Positions 11,684-22,739 of a stretch of 64,000 nt of DNA are shown here, one piece after another. How positions within the stretch are numbered: position 1 is the stretch's first letter; each line of letters opens with the position of its first letter. The stretch spans positions 58,210,218 to 58,274,217 of the forward strand of contig CM032664.1 in assembly GCA_019095985.1 (NCBI GenBank), written 5' to 3'. Source of the DNA: Streblospio benedicti (lineage: Eukaryota; Annelida; Polychaeta; Spionida; Spionidae). Under the pieces are notes generated by a model. It did not search any database. It was given only the letters and a program-made list of their open reading frames with translations, and was not told the origin of the DNA. The position numbers and the translations under genes were made by a program.

Positions 11684-11750
11684 CGTCAACGTCTCGACGT
11701 GACGTTGATGACGTAACGTCTGGCGACGTCTTTACGTCTTACGTTACAGA
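11684..11750. promoter_or_regulatory. Dense cluster of ACGT cores (CRE/ATF-like)
   Basis: Eight ACGT tetramers fall within about 60 bp, several in TGACGT or GACGTAA context, the core bound by CREB/ATF bZIP factors in animals. A further GACGTCAC lies at about 11889. No transcription start can be placed, so a regulatory role is inference from base pattern only. Confidence 0.35.
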
Positions 11751-12612
11751 CAGCTCTTCTTCGTACACTACTCTGTTGGGGAAAAAATGGCCCATTTATT
11801 TTTGTGTGTGTATATCATTTCACTGACCAGAGGACACAATGTTTTTTATCACGGTTTTTGTTTTTTGTTTGTTTTTGTTTTTAAATTGACGTCACTTTTG
11901 TGCGCAAACTTCTTCTGAGGCACGAGGTAGGTGCTGTTTTAAAATGAGTGTAAACTGTTTCTTTGTGGCGTGTCTCTCTATAAGAGTGCAAAAGAAAACC
12001 TGAAAGCTAACACTGTTACCTGCACTTCATGACTATAGTTGAAAGTCTATGAGATCTCAGCAAAAATATAGTAGACTTTTCCAACAGGTGTCAAGTAATG
12101 ACAACGTTTGACGATTGTCAAGTACGCAGGTTCGTTCTAAACAAGCCGTGTCTGTTCACAAAGTAGGCCTATTCCAATTACAATACATAGTTTACTAGTA
12201 ATAGACATTTATAGCCCCCTATAACTACCACAATGTTCATCTAAATCAAACGATTCACAATCTCTGTATGTCTTCGATGTGTATCTGGTATCTACAATAG
12301 CAGTACACTGCAATTAGAACTGTGTTTTCTTCCTATTGCACCTTTGATCATTGGCATGGGTTTCTCCCGTGAAAATTAACATAGCATCTGTTATCTCTAA
12401 ACCTCATTTCAAACACACGTCATACTCGGCCATGGTACAAAAGTTCAGCTGTCCACACAAAACAATAACCAAGTACACGCATTTTGTCTTCAACATTTTG
12501 CACATATCTCACGACTTCTTCGCCTAAAAAAAATCATTTCCGCCTAGTCACATCATCCGTGATATTGATAATGTAAAAACACCGGCCATTGTTTCTTGTT
12601 TCTCAATTTACG

Positions 12613-12747
12613 ATGGCAAACTTGACACTAATGCAGCAATCCCCTCCTAAGCCGCTGCCCCGTCCACCCCACAGTCTCCAAGACAGACGTATCCTCCGTG
12701 TGGCTCTGAGAACGGTCGTCACAGCGCCCGGGGTAACAAAGCCTTAG
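12613..12747 (+). CDS. Candidate small proline-rich ORF in a GC-rich patch
   Basis: ATG at 12613 opens 44 codons beginning MANLTLMQQSPPKPLPRPP and ending at TAG. The patch is distinctly richer in G and C than its surroundings, as the identified exons in this window are. A possible donor, GGG|GTAACA, lies near the end. No family is recognised and there is no independent support, so this may be non-coding. Confidence 0.2.
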   Translation: MANLTLMQQSPPKPLPRPPHSLQDRRILRVALRTVVTAPGVTKP

Positions 12748-14011
12748 TCTAGTGGTGCACCTTTTCTCCGGTCTTCATATTCTCTCTTTTTGCGTGCATG
12801 AGGAGCGCACGCTCTCTGTTACCTAATATGGTCGTGTGAGTTTTTCTGTGCATAAGCATAGCTAATGTGTCTTTTTTTTCTTCCCCTTCTTCTTGATATT
12901 GGGGTATGCGTGTCACAGGGTTTGAATAGTTGCTGCTGTTTCATTGAATAATAGTATATGGATTGTGCATTGTTGTCTACATGGATTGTCACAGACGAAC
13001 GACGATGGAAAACATTTAGAAAATGCCATGTGATAGTTTTATCATTTTCCCATCGTAAAGTTGCGACAAAATTGAGTCAAGTTGCTTGCAGAGGTCTTCA
13101 TGTGATACTGGCAGCATCAACATACATATGTTTTATGTTTAAATTGTCCCTGTGCTTTTATCTGAGAGCAAGACCCATTGTAAATAATTTCGTTTTCAAA
13201 GGTTGACATTTAATATGTGCGTTGCAAGATGACAGATCACATCCAAATGGGAGGAGTTCGATACGCACACGGGTTTCGTTTTAATTATATTGTTAATGAG
13301 TTTGAAAATTCTTTCATGTTTGATGAGTATACTGGATTCTGATTGGCAGAGAAACAGAGCGGAAATATTGATACCTGACACTACAAAGTTTAAAACCTAA
13401 AAGTTGATGAATAAACAAGGGAGAAAAGGGTAAATATATTCGTCGTTCCGTCAAACTCCACACTCGTTAAATGTAAGGTTAAATGCACGGTTAGAGTTTA
13501 CAATTAATTTCCCTAAGCCCCAGTCTAAACCTTTAAGATGCTCGATGCAAGCTGCACGCGGGTCGTAACAGTTAGCTAAATACTTACTTAATGTACTTGC
13601 TGCTCGCTGCAAGCTGCAAAATTCCACTCGCTGCTCGCATGTCGTCGTCTAAATTCCACACTTTTTCATATACACTGAATCGTCTTCACGATTCGGTTAT
13701 GGACTCTAGACCACTTAAAATGTGCGGATAGTGACCGTATGTGTCGGTATCACGATGTTATGTAACGTGAAAAAGGATCATACTAGTATCAGATTTCATA
13801 GCGAATATTTTTCAAACAACTACACATGCTTCTGTGAAAACAAGATAAGTACATAAAATTTTAATCAGCACAAGTGTTTGTTAAAACTGATCGCACTACT
13901 CCAGATTAGTTTTGCAAAACAATCTAAGGCATATTATTTCTCATCAATGTTATGAATTATCATTGTCATTCAATTATTCATTTGGTGAAATTGTGAAATA
14001 CTGTCTCCATA
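12748..14011. other. Intergenic, no gene seen
   Basis: AT-rich DNA. The only pattern noticed is a short stretch near 13550-13640 repeating GCTGCTCGC/GCAAGCTGCA motifs. No gene or transposon can be supported. Confidence 0.5.
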
Positions 14012-14014
14012 TTA

Positions 14015-14384
14015 GGGACCATTCAGTATTTGTGACAGGGTGGGGTAGGAGGATTTTCCAAAATTTCTGTGAAAAAATTAATAGCCCCCCCCCCCTCAAA
14101 ACTCTGTGAAAAATTGGTCACCCCCCCCCCTCAATTTCATGTGAAAAAATTGATGACCCCCCCCCCACCCCGCCCCCCGACCCCCATCAGTTAATGCATT
14201 CATTGTCAGTTAACTAAAATCCTATTTGATGGATAACCATGATATAAAAAACAATAACTTTTAGTACAGAATCTCTAAAAAAAATAGGGGTAAATTTTAT
14301 GTGAAAAAATTGATAGCCCCCCTCCAAACATGGCCCGTCCTAAAATCCTCCTACCCCACCCTGTCATAAATACTGAATGGTCCC
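14015..14384. mobile_element. PIF/Harbinger-type MITE with long inverted repeats
   Basis: GGGACCATTCAGTATTTGTG, then ACAGGGTGGGGTAGGAGG, opens the element. The mirror CCTCCTACCCCACCCTGTCA, then TAAATACTGAATGGTCCC, closes it. It is flanked by TTA on both sides, a 3-bp TWA duplication as Harbinger transposases make. The interior repeats GTGAAAAAATTGATAGCCCC units with long C tracts. A second copy is at 54805-55214. Confidence 0.85.
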
Positions 14385-14559
14385 TTAATAGAACTGAAGC
14401 ATCTCATTTCATGGGATTTGTGTATGAAACACGATCCACTTTACAATAACACTGCGCGTCAGTGTCGTCTGTCCTTGTTCGTTATTGGCGGGTGTCCGGT
14501 TCTCAGCCGTTATCATCCCCGTTATAACACACAGACCACCGTGCGCTCTATAATACAGG

Positions 14560-14830
14560 AGGGTCGAGTTACGTCTGCAAATCTTAAAACCGCAGACGGT
14601 TGTTGCGTCGCTTCAGCTCAGCTGCTGAAGCAAGCATTGTGTTTGGTTCGTTTGTAACTAACTAACTATGTTTGTATGTCTCCGGACAAGCTAGAGCTTT
14701 AACCATTGCACCGATTTCGTTCAAACTTTACACGACTATGAGGTATGAGGCGACACCGAAGTGATTCGATTTTGGGCGCTCTGCCAATTAACGGTTGTTT
14801 TTACTGGTTTTAATTTTTTGTGTTCAAATT
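14560..14830. repeat. Dispersed repeat family C, copy 1
   Basis: Shared landmarks are CACCGATTTCGTTCAAACTT, an ACGACTATGA-type stretch, CACCGAAGTGATTCGATTTT, and a TGCCAATTAA stretch. The same landmarks in the same order are at 22740-22985 and in reverse orientation at 30560-30735. Neither inverted ends nor a coding region was identified, so the class is open. Confidence 0.6.
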
Positions 14831-15162
14831 GTTTCTGGCAAGGACCTCTAGTTCATACATTGGCCAGGTTTTGTGGTGGTTCGTGCATCCCTGTTGCTGT
14901 AAATGATTGCTCCTATCGAGCCTATCACAAGGCCTTTAAATGATCTGACGTGAAGGTCTATTCTAAAAGCTTCACTATGATGCAAATGTTGCTTAATGTT
15001 TTGCAAAATTGACGTAATCACCTAAAACCATGTGCCTCTTATTTTTAGGAGAATATTGTCGGAGCAGCTGTATAGCTGGTGTACTTGGGTAATTTCTCGT
15101 TTAATCATGCGGTTGTTAAATTGCAAACTGTTTTAGAAGCGACATATTCAGCTAATGTTTAA

Positions 15163-15764
15163 CCCTAATCAGTACATAAGGGGTCCGTTTTGACCCCAGG
15201 GGTATACTTTTTGTGATATATCTTTATCCGCTTGGTATTTCTTTTAAGCAGTTATCACCCTATATCTAGTCTCTATCAGTACCGAAGATTATTTGATTTA
15301 TTTAAATATTAGGACGTACATAAAAATATTTACTTGGGGTCCGCATGGACCCCACACCCGTGGAGAACAGAAAATGCAGGATACACTGGAATTTTTTTTA
15401 TTGAAGGCCTTTAATGAAGTTGTCAGCTCATATCTTCCCATTATCGAGAATGAAAATTATTTTCTTTGGTTATACATAAGGACCAATACAAAAGCAATTT
15501 TATTGGGGTCCGCATGGACCCCAGACACGATGGGTACATTGAACACAGATTTGTTCGATAATTTCACCTATTAATATATGTACATAATAAAAAAACATAA
15601 CTCTTTGTTTGTTATTTTTATATGACACAGTCACAATTAACATATGAATGTATTTGTATCAAAGAAAGATCATGAATTGAAAAGAAAATCACATCAAATG
15701 ATTGGGGTCCACATGGACGCCTATTGTACTGATTAAGGTGTTTTGGTTAATGTACTGATGAGGG
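15163..15764. mobile_element. piggyBac-like MITE with TTAA target duplication
   Basis: Termini CCCTAATCAGTACAT and ATGTACTGATGAGGG are inverted, with TTAA at 15159-15162 and 15765-15768. CCC termini and TTAA sites are the piggyBac signature. The interior carries several copies of the palindrome GGGGTCCGCATGGACCCC and variants near both ends and in the middle. The 93-codon frame inside (15293-15574) resembles no transposase. A 615-bp relative is at 33237-33851. Confidence 0.85.
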
Positions 15765-15778
15765 TTAAAATAAACTCA

Positions 15779-17026
15779 TCAACTTTGCAAGTCACACAAT
15801 TCGCTACCTCTTTTTACAATGTCCTCTGCCTGAGGTAACAGCTTCACCGCTGACACAAGTTTCCCAGGAAGTCCGAGTCTCTTATAGGCCTCATCAGACT
15901 TGACAGGCATGTGGCGTCTGATGGTCATGATGCACAGAGCTTTGAGAGATCTCGCCAAAGGCTGATCTAGTTGGGGAGAGTCTAACACATAGGGGTCTGC
16001 CCCGTGCTGCAGTAGAACTGGAACCATCTCCCATCTTTTCCTTCTCACTGTCCAATGGAGAGCTGTTTTAGCATCTTTATCTTGCATGTTGATGTTGCGA
16101 GGAGAAATCAGCTGGGTGATGATGTCTGTTGGGGCATCATGACGTGCAGCCAAATGTAATGGGGTTCGATTATCATGATCACATAGGTTGACATCAGCCC
16201 CATGCTGCAGTAGGATTGGCACAAGATTCCATGATTCTTGCCTCGCTGCCTCAAGGAGCGCTGTGTTACCAGCTCTATCCTTCATGTTGATGTAGTGAGA
16301 AATCAGCTGCATGAAGATGTTTGTTGGTACACAATGATGTGCAGCATAATGCAATGTCCTTTGATACCGCATATCACGCAGTTTGACATTAGCCCTGTGG
16401 TGCAGTAGAACTGGAAACAGCTTCCATACTTCCTTTCGCAGTGCTACTTGGAGTTCTATTGGGGTTGGAATCCAAAGATCGCGCAGGTTGACATCAGCCC
16501 CGTGCTGCAGTATACATGGCACCAGATCCCATCTTTCCCCACTGTATGCCCAATGGAGAGCTGTTTTAGCATCTTTATCTTGCATGTTGATGTTGTGAGG
16601 AGAAATCAGCTGGGTGATGATGTCCGCTGGGGCACCATGACGTGCAGCCAAATGTAATGGGGTTCGATTCTCATGATCAAATAGGTTGAAATCAGCCCCA
16701 AGCTGCAGTAGGATTGGCACCAGATCCCATCTTTCCCCAGTCACTGCCCAATGGAGAGCTGTGTTTCCACCTTCATCCTGGTTGTTGATGTTGTGATGAA
16801 TAGAAATCAGCTGGGTGACGATGTCTGCAGGAGCTTTGTGAATGGTATGACGTAAAAGATAAAAACTCTTAGTCCACTCTTGCTGATACGATTCCCCATG
16901 AACATCCAATAGATCGTGCACTTCTATCCATTGTTGATTGTCAATAGCCACATATAATTCCATTTTGATCTTCTTCCATTTTAACTTTTTTAAAGCTGAA
17001 CTTAATTTCATTCCGATATTCTCCAT
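15779..17026 (-). CDS. Ankyrin-repeat protein with C-terminal SOCS-box-like motif (ASB-like), intronless
   Basis: A single frame of 415 residues. Residues about 86-350 form eight ankyrin repeats, recognised by GNTALHWAV, NRTPLHLAAR and LLQHGADVNL blocks; a worn repeat may precede them at about 55-85. Residues 117-159 and 283-325 differ at only four positions, a sign of recent internal duplication. Residues about 357-395 (SLKALCIMTIRRHM, then RLGLPGKLVSAV) fit the SOCS-box pattern of a BC-box followed by a Cul5-box, though the second proline of LPxP is absent. ASB proteins are substrate receptors of Cullin-5 ubiquitin ligases, in which the ankyrin repeats bind the target, so that role is inferred. 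No signal peptide or membrane segment is seen. The first Met is followed by a lysine-rich helix. A piggyBac-like MITE lies 14 bp past the stop codon. Confidence 0.85.
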   Translation of the reverse strand: MENIGMKLSSALKKLKWKKIKMELYVAIDNQQWIEVHDLLDVHGESYQQEWTKSFYLLRHTIHKAPADIVTQLISIHHNINNQDEGGNTALHWAVTGERWDLVPILLQLGADFNLFDHENRTPLHLAARHGAPADIITQLISPHNINMQDKDAKTALHWAYSGERWDLVPCILQHGADVNLRDLWIPTPIELQVALRKEVWKLFPVLLHHRANVKLRDMRYQRTLHYAAHHCVPTNIFMQLISHYINMKDRAGNTALLEAARQESWNLVPILLQHGADVNLCDHDNRTPLHLAARHDAPTDIITQLISPRNINMQDKDAKTALHWTVRRKRWEMVPVLLQHGADPYVLDSPQLDQPLARSLKALCIMTIRRHMPVKSDEAYKRLGLPGKLVSAVKLLPQAEDIVKRGSELCDLQS

Positions 17027-18348
17027 GTTACCACAAGTGCTAATTCATGTTTACATCTTTTGTTCGAGTCACTATTGTTTAGCTAATCTACTTTTAAGTA
17101 CCAGAAACAGTTCAACGTGATTGTTAAAATTTGTGCATATCCAACAGGAGAGAATCTCAAAGCCACTGATAAAAACTCCCACTTCCTAGTGGATGAAAAA
17201 AAACAGTAAACTTAAGGTGAATGTGGGTTTATGCCAACTATAGACGCTACCGTAATGATCATGCAGGCAGAATGAAGTGAGAAACAAATACTGTGGGTTG
17301 ATCCCTTTCCTGCAGTGGATCAGAGAGGCCATGCGGCATATGGATCCATGTTAAAGGATAAATGACTAATCCACGGCAAGAGTAAGTGTGTATTACAGGC
17401 CCGTAGCGAGAGTTCATACAGCGAGGAGGGGAAATTTGTTTATCTCAAGTCAGTATCGCTTTCATCGTGAAATGTGAAGTAAACTCAAGTTTATGTACAA
17501 ATGAATATTTCATAAATACAAACAAAAATTAAGTAATTTATAGAGAAAATGTTTAGACAACATGGTGAAGACTGGTCAACGGGGCTCTAAAAATCATTAG
17601 GATATGTTACTACCCAGAACACCTCATGAATTATTACAAAAAATACGAAGTTACATTATTAGTTATTGATATAGAACAAATGTTGGGAGCAACGTAACGC
17701 CNNNNNNNNNNNNNNNNNNNNNNNNNNNNNNNNNNNNNNNNNNNNNNNNNNNNNNNNNNNNNNNNNNNNNNNNNNNNNNNNNNNNNNNNNNNNNNNNNNN
17801 NAAGAAAACTTTTGAACCACAGTGAAAGAATGTGCGCTTTTTTGGTGTGGCTTTTTTATATGCGTACAGGTCATTTATGATACGGTACTGGCAAGTACGA
17901 CATCAATGTTCGGCGACTATTAGAGATACTAACAAAACTCCTCTGCGATGATCGCATTCATAAAACCTTAACAGTGAAATGAATTGATGCGATACCGTAT
18001 TGTTTCCATCTCACTGAATCAGCGCAGGATGTCGAATCAAAGGCACCGGAATTAGTGAAATGTGGACATAACTACACGTACAATTACAAATGTAAAAAGA
18101 AAAACTATCTTTTCCTATCTACTCGTCAAATGATGTGTTTACAATGATGCTGGCGCCGCTGTGTTCAATCCCAATCACAGCAAAATGCTGGGGTGCGTCT
18201 AATTAGCACGAATCAAGTAGATGTTTACTATTATATGTGAAATTTAGAACATTATAAACAATCAGCCATAAAGCCTTTCTCAGAAACCTTGTGTACGTTA
18301 AATGTTAGGTGAAAAATAGTGTTTGTATTTTCTAGATTAATACACTGA
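17027..18348. other. Upstream region of the ankyrin gene and intergenic DNA
   Basis: AT-rich, with no exon or element recognised. It contains the assembly gap at 17702-17801. A promoter for the minus-strand ankyrin gene should lie just above 17026, but I see no clear TATA or initiator there. Confidence 0.5.
17702..17801. other. Assembly gap of 100 N
   Basis: Exactly 100 N, probably a placeholder of unknown true size. Confidence 0.99.
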
Positions 18349-19050
18349 TTATGGCATCTGTGTCACACATAATCCCGGCTTCGGGGCGGTAAGAGGGTCG
18401 GTGGGTACATTTCCATTTATAACAGTATCATTCCGTATATAGACAAAACCAGGTGAGTTTGTACCATGAATTATGTTATCAGGTGAGTTCTTGGGGCGTA
18501 TCACGGCGAGCCTTAAGGGCGAGCTTGATGCGTCACAAGAACGAATCCTGATAAAATAATTCATGGTACACAACAAACCTGGTTTTGTATTTATCATTCT
18601 TTTCCGAACAATCTCAACATTGTTTTTAAAAATGTGAAAAAGTATTACGGCTGAGTACAAGCATGATAACCATAGTATCACCCCTGTTCGAAGAGGGCTG
18701 ATAACCCTCTCCAGGTTATCGGATATTTCTGGATCATGATAACCAATGAAATTACATGAAAAAGAATAATATACAAATACAGGCAACCTTCCTGTACATC
18801 GTAGGTTACAGGGCTTTTGTCTGTTAATGTTAAAAAGCTGAAATCTTAGAGTTGAAACCCTGATAAGTTGACGTAGTTGATCCGAGAGGATCTGAATGGC
18901 CAGTGGCACTGTATTCTCATTACGCTGAATGCACAAGTTATTGGATCTGTGCACATGGTGAGAATGGAAGAGATTCCTGTGAACCGGCAATGGTAGCACT
19001 GCTCTCTGTAGAAAAACTGCACACCTGCTCCATCGTTCCACCAGAGTCAT
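18349..19050 (-). CDS. Unrecognised open reading frame of 233 codons
   Basis: The frame is unusually long for this AT-rich DNA. It contains one hydrophobic stretch (GVILWLSCLYSAVILFHIF, residues about 125-143) with KNNVEIVRKRM after it. Its C-terminal third is made from the foldback element at 18441-18592, so at least that part is unlikely to be ancestral coding sequence. No domain is recognised. It could be a chance frame, an old gene fragment or a lineage-specific gene. Confidence 0.2.
   Translation of the reverse strand: MTLVERWSRCAVFLQRAVLPLPVHRNLFHSHHVHRSNNLCIQRNENTVPLAIQILSDQLRQLIRVSTLRFQLFNINRQKPCNLRCTGRLPVFVYYSFSCNFIGYHDPEISDNLERVISPLRTGVILWLSCLYSAVILFHIFKNNVEIVRKRMINTKPGLLCTMNYFIRIRSCDASSSPLRLAVIRPKNSPDNIIHGTNSPGFVYIRNDTVINGNVPTDPLTAPKPGLCVTQMP
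18441..18592. mobile_element. Foldback/palindromic MITE
   Basis: AAAACCAGGTGAGTTTGTAC, then CATGAATTATGTTATCAGG, is mirrored by CCTGATAAAATAATTCATGG, then TACACAACAAACCTGGTTTT. Inside, GTTCTTGGGGCG and CGTCACAAGAAC continue the pairing, so almost the whole element can fold into one hairpin. Confidence 0.75.
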
Positions 19051-19626
19051 TAATAAGATGGTGCTTTTGAGGTTTTACATGTTGCGCTATTCTAGTAGCA
19101 CCATGAACATAAGGTTTACTTTGAATAGAGCACTGCAAATCCACGTGTTAAACATTGGAGCATTCTGATGGCAATCGATGGAGCGGGTAAGAATACACCT
19201 GAAGTACCTATAAAAATATGTATCTCAAACCCAAATAAAAAAGACGAAGGCGCAGCTTTTCTGCGTTACCTGGAATTAAAGAATTGTCGTATCGTGACAA
19301 GACACTCTAAAAATAGACTAGTGTCAAATTGTACCTCAAAAGTGATATACGAGTGGGCTAATCTGAAACCAGCACTTTTTTTTAAGTGGTCATGCACTTT
19401 TCAACGCCCTTTCAATTTTTGCATAGTGTTATTCGATCCTGCGACTCAATCTCAGTCCCCCTTTCAAGTGTTTCACTTCAATAAATGAGCTGCACTAAAA
19501 CACGATCAAAAAACAGCAAAGTGGAACATCAAGCACCTGCTCACTTTCTCGTCTACGGTGGCTGTGAAGTAACACTGTGTGAAAAGTTAATGAGAAAAAC
19601 AAAACGTGGATGCGAAGCTCCTGCTA
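19051..19626. other. Intergenic, no gene supported
   Basis: A plus-strand frame of 106 codons at 19168-19488 resembles no family and lacks splice context. Nothing else stands out. Confidence 0.45.
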
Positions 19627-19850
19627 GGGAATGATCACAAATGATGATACCGAGGGGGGTGTCAAACTTTTCTGACTATTCGCACCACCCCCACCTTGGG
19701 GGGGGGGTATCGCTGAACTTTCTTTATCATGCTATGGTATATTTTTTCAAATATTTTGTTTGAGTAATTGTCCAAATATGCAATGGCTATGTAGAGGACT
19801 TTTGCTGTAGCTGGGGAGGGGGTCACTCAACTCTTTGAACGACATATAAA
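19627..19850. mobile_element. Harbinger-type MITE fragment (family of 51876-52212)
   Basis: The left end GGGAATGATCACAAATGATG, then ATACCG, matches the termini of the 51876 copy. The interior phrase ATTTTTTCAAATATTTTGTT, then TGAGTAATTGTCCAAA, matches its interior in reverse. The right terminus is not seen. Confidence 0.65.
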
Positions 19851-20398
19851 CAATTGACAGTGCCATTTATACTTCTTTGTTTGAGATAAAATCAAATCAC
19901 ACAACTTAAAACAAATTTTTGTTTTAGAAAAAAACATAACATTCTATTTGGAATATGACCCCTTGGACATATAGCTATCAGACGTAGCCCAAAACAAAAC
20001 TTCTCAGTCTTGAGCTGAGATATGACCACATGTACTTATGTATTAAGGTAGTTAACGGCTCCTTCTCACGATGCTGTGACCCATGGTGAAAAGCGTGGCT
20101 GTCGAATATTTCAAGCTATGAAGGAGGTTCTTTTTACGTTTGAGATTAAATACACGTCACCTAATTGCTTACTTGAGGATTTTGAAAAATACTTTGAATT
20201 ATCATACCGTCATATTTAGGCAGATGGGTTTAAAAGCCTGGAGATCGAGAAAAAACGTAGATTAATATTGTGAATGAAAAGAAAAACAATAAAAGTCCAG
20301 TTTTCATTTAAGATTTGATTGTAACTTCTTGGTCCAAATACCATTACCTACAATAATCAGTTAAGAATCACGCCACATTACGCACAAACTAATTATCA

Positions 20399-20612
20399 GT
20401 GATAGTAATGTTGTTGTGTTGTGTGTTTTTTTCAATTCACCACACTAGCTTTTATTATTGCCCTTTTTGTTGTTTGTCGCGTGTTTGTTATCATTGCACT
20501 TATTTATTATTGCACTTATTGTTATTACTCAATCATGCACATGGTATGTCACATATGCACCAAATTTCCTGTAGGTTTAAATAAAGATTGAAGATTGAAA
20601 ATTGAAGACCAT
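20399..20612 (+). mobile_element. LINE 3' untranslated end, heavily 5' truncated
   Basis: The repeated TTATTATTGCACTTATT motif, AATCATGCACATGGTATGTC and the terminal AAATAAAGATTGAAGATTGA tail match the 3' end of the LINE at 44284-44846. Only the untranslated end remains. Confidence 0.75.
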
Positions 20613-20957
20613 GTATCCGGAATATACTGCACCTCAAGCAAAAGACGTTTCATGGTCATTCCACTAGCAACACACACTGCAGCGTTATATACAAACTATG
20701 TCCATAGCCAACCCCCTCAGCGTGCAGACTATACGTGCCAATTGCACGCATATTAGAGACAAACATACAAACTCATCTGGAAGGAATTAGGTGGTTATGG
20801 GGAGGCCCTGCTTATTATGACCTTCTCCTGGAGACAATGTGCTCTGTATGGGCTGAAGAGGCTAATGGAGTGGTCCACACGGCAGTATTATGCTGCTTGC
20901 TTCATTCTGTTTTTCTAGTTACCGTGATTCTAAACTAACACATTATTTGCTTTGTAC
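20613..20957. other. Intergenic, nothing recognised
   Basis: No repeat termini or exon signals that I can support. Confidence 0.45.
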
Positions 20958-21077
20958 ATTTCTATCACTGCTTAATATTCCAAAAACTAAAATGTACATA
21001 AATATATGTATTTGAATTTCAAAGCAATAGCATTTATGTACATTTTAGTTTTTGGAATATTAAGCAGTGATAGAAAT
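20958..21077. mobile_element. Foldback element with perfect 46-bp arms
   Basis: Arm 20958-21003 (starting ATTTCTATCACTGCTTAATA) is the exact reverse complement of 21032-21077, with a 28-bp spacer. Absence of any mismatch suggests a young insertion or ongoing arm conversion. No clear target duplication is seen. Confidence 0.85.
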
Positions 21078-22263
21078 ATAGAAAGAAAATAATGATTCCA
21101 TATACTGCATACCTAATTAACAGAACATTAAACAAACACAGCTTTTATATACAATCAGATAGACCCGGGTATATTTCAAGCACACTTTTGATGGTTGCGG
21201 ACTGTTATAATAAAACACTTCAAGATGTAAAACACTAATTCAAATTAGTTTTCTTCATTATTACACACGTAAAAACAGAAAACAAACTCATTTTGCAACA
21301 GGTTATGTTATGGAATGCACACACATATTAGCGATTATCATTTTGCTCAGCTCAAAATAAATTGCATGCAATAATGTCGCTGGGAATTCCTCTCGCGTGC
21401 TCGTAAAAGGGCAGAGCTTGCAGTCATGTTATATTTAATTACTTTTCTATATTAACTCAAGGTTACCTATACAGAAGAGTGAGCCATCACAATCGTAACT
21501 CTAATGTCACTTGACTGTGCATATGTATACATGAAACAATACATTATACTTGGACTTCCATCATGTGTCAGCAATATGTTGCATCTGGTTTTCTCTTCTG
21601 CACATGTTGATTATAAAATAGCGAAAAATAAAACCAAGTGTGATTGATACAGGTCTATGAAAGTTGCAAATGTCTGAAATGACAATAATCAGTAACAAAC
21701 GCAGGCGATGTTTACTCAAAAATGTAATTTCATCAAAATTCTTGCAGATATATCTGTATTACACCAAAATGTAAAAGACTAAATAATAATTAGTGTTTAA
21801 GGCGAGTAATGTATTTCCTGTAAAAAGAATTCCATTTGTTGGCAAATGGATGTCTTATGACTGTAGGAATCAATTGACCATTCCGCCATTGGAGTGTCAA
21901 TCGCAAAAATTGAGCAGTGCAATGACGTCTGATTTACCACGAACAGGGAAGTGAGACGTCCAAATCACCAATCACATTTTTGCTTTATGAACCTGCTCAG
22001 ATAATGTGGTATTCAACAGCAGTGTCACTGCGGCATGGTTGTATCATCGAATTCATTAGGCCCAGAGGTGACAAGCCAATTATACACAGCGATGACATTT
22101 TCGAGTGGACAGATCTAGTGAGGTGAATGATTAGTGTGATGACCTCGCAAGACAGACATTGATGGCCAGCGCCCTTAGCTAAATCAAGAGGAGGAAACTT
22201 GTGCGCTGTCTGCTTGTGAGTGGTGAGTTGTAGTGTATACTTTGTCTGGTGTGACATGCACAG
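21078..22263. other. Intergenic, no gene seen
   Basis: AT-rich sequence. A diverged arm of the foldback family of 7976-8092 lies near 21885-21920. Confidence 0.5.
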
Positions 22264-22264
<1 letters not shown>

Positions 22265-22311
<47 letters not shown>

Positions 22312-22317
22312 GTGTGT
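22265..22317. repeat. (TG)n microsatellite
   Basis: About 26 TG units with one CG interruption near the right end. Confidence 0.97.
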
Positions 22318-22739
22318 AATTTCCAATAATGATAAAACCCCTTAAAACGTCTCATGCCTCAAACGCTTACTGCTAACGTTATGATGTGTTAAAGTGCTTG
22401 TGATTCAACCCCAATACAATGCCTGTCAGAGGTGTCATATATTTTCACCTTGTGTTTTTGAAATTAATATTAAGAATTGTTTTTACGGTGCAAGGACGAG
22501 ACACTTTTTTCTTATAATAAGATCCTCAAGGTCTTCGTGAAGGTGTAAGGTTGATAAAAGTAGTTGCACCTATGTGAAGTGCGATACACAGAACTTTATT
22601 ACATCTCAAAGGCAGTCTTAAGCAAAAATGTTTCTAATGTAATTTGTTTACATAGAAGAGGCTAGTTATTTCGTTTAGCACAATATAGGGGGTGACCCAA
22701 ACAGGAGTTGAGCCCCAAGGCAGAATTTGTAAAAAGTGT

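Noticed and set aside
21997-22326. 109-codon minus-strand frame with a His/Thr run
   Set aside because: It starts within the (TG)n microsatellite and has no recognisable domain or splice context.
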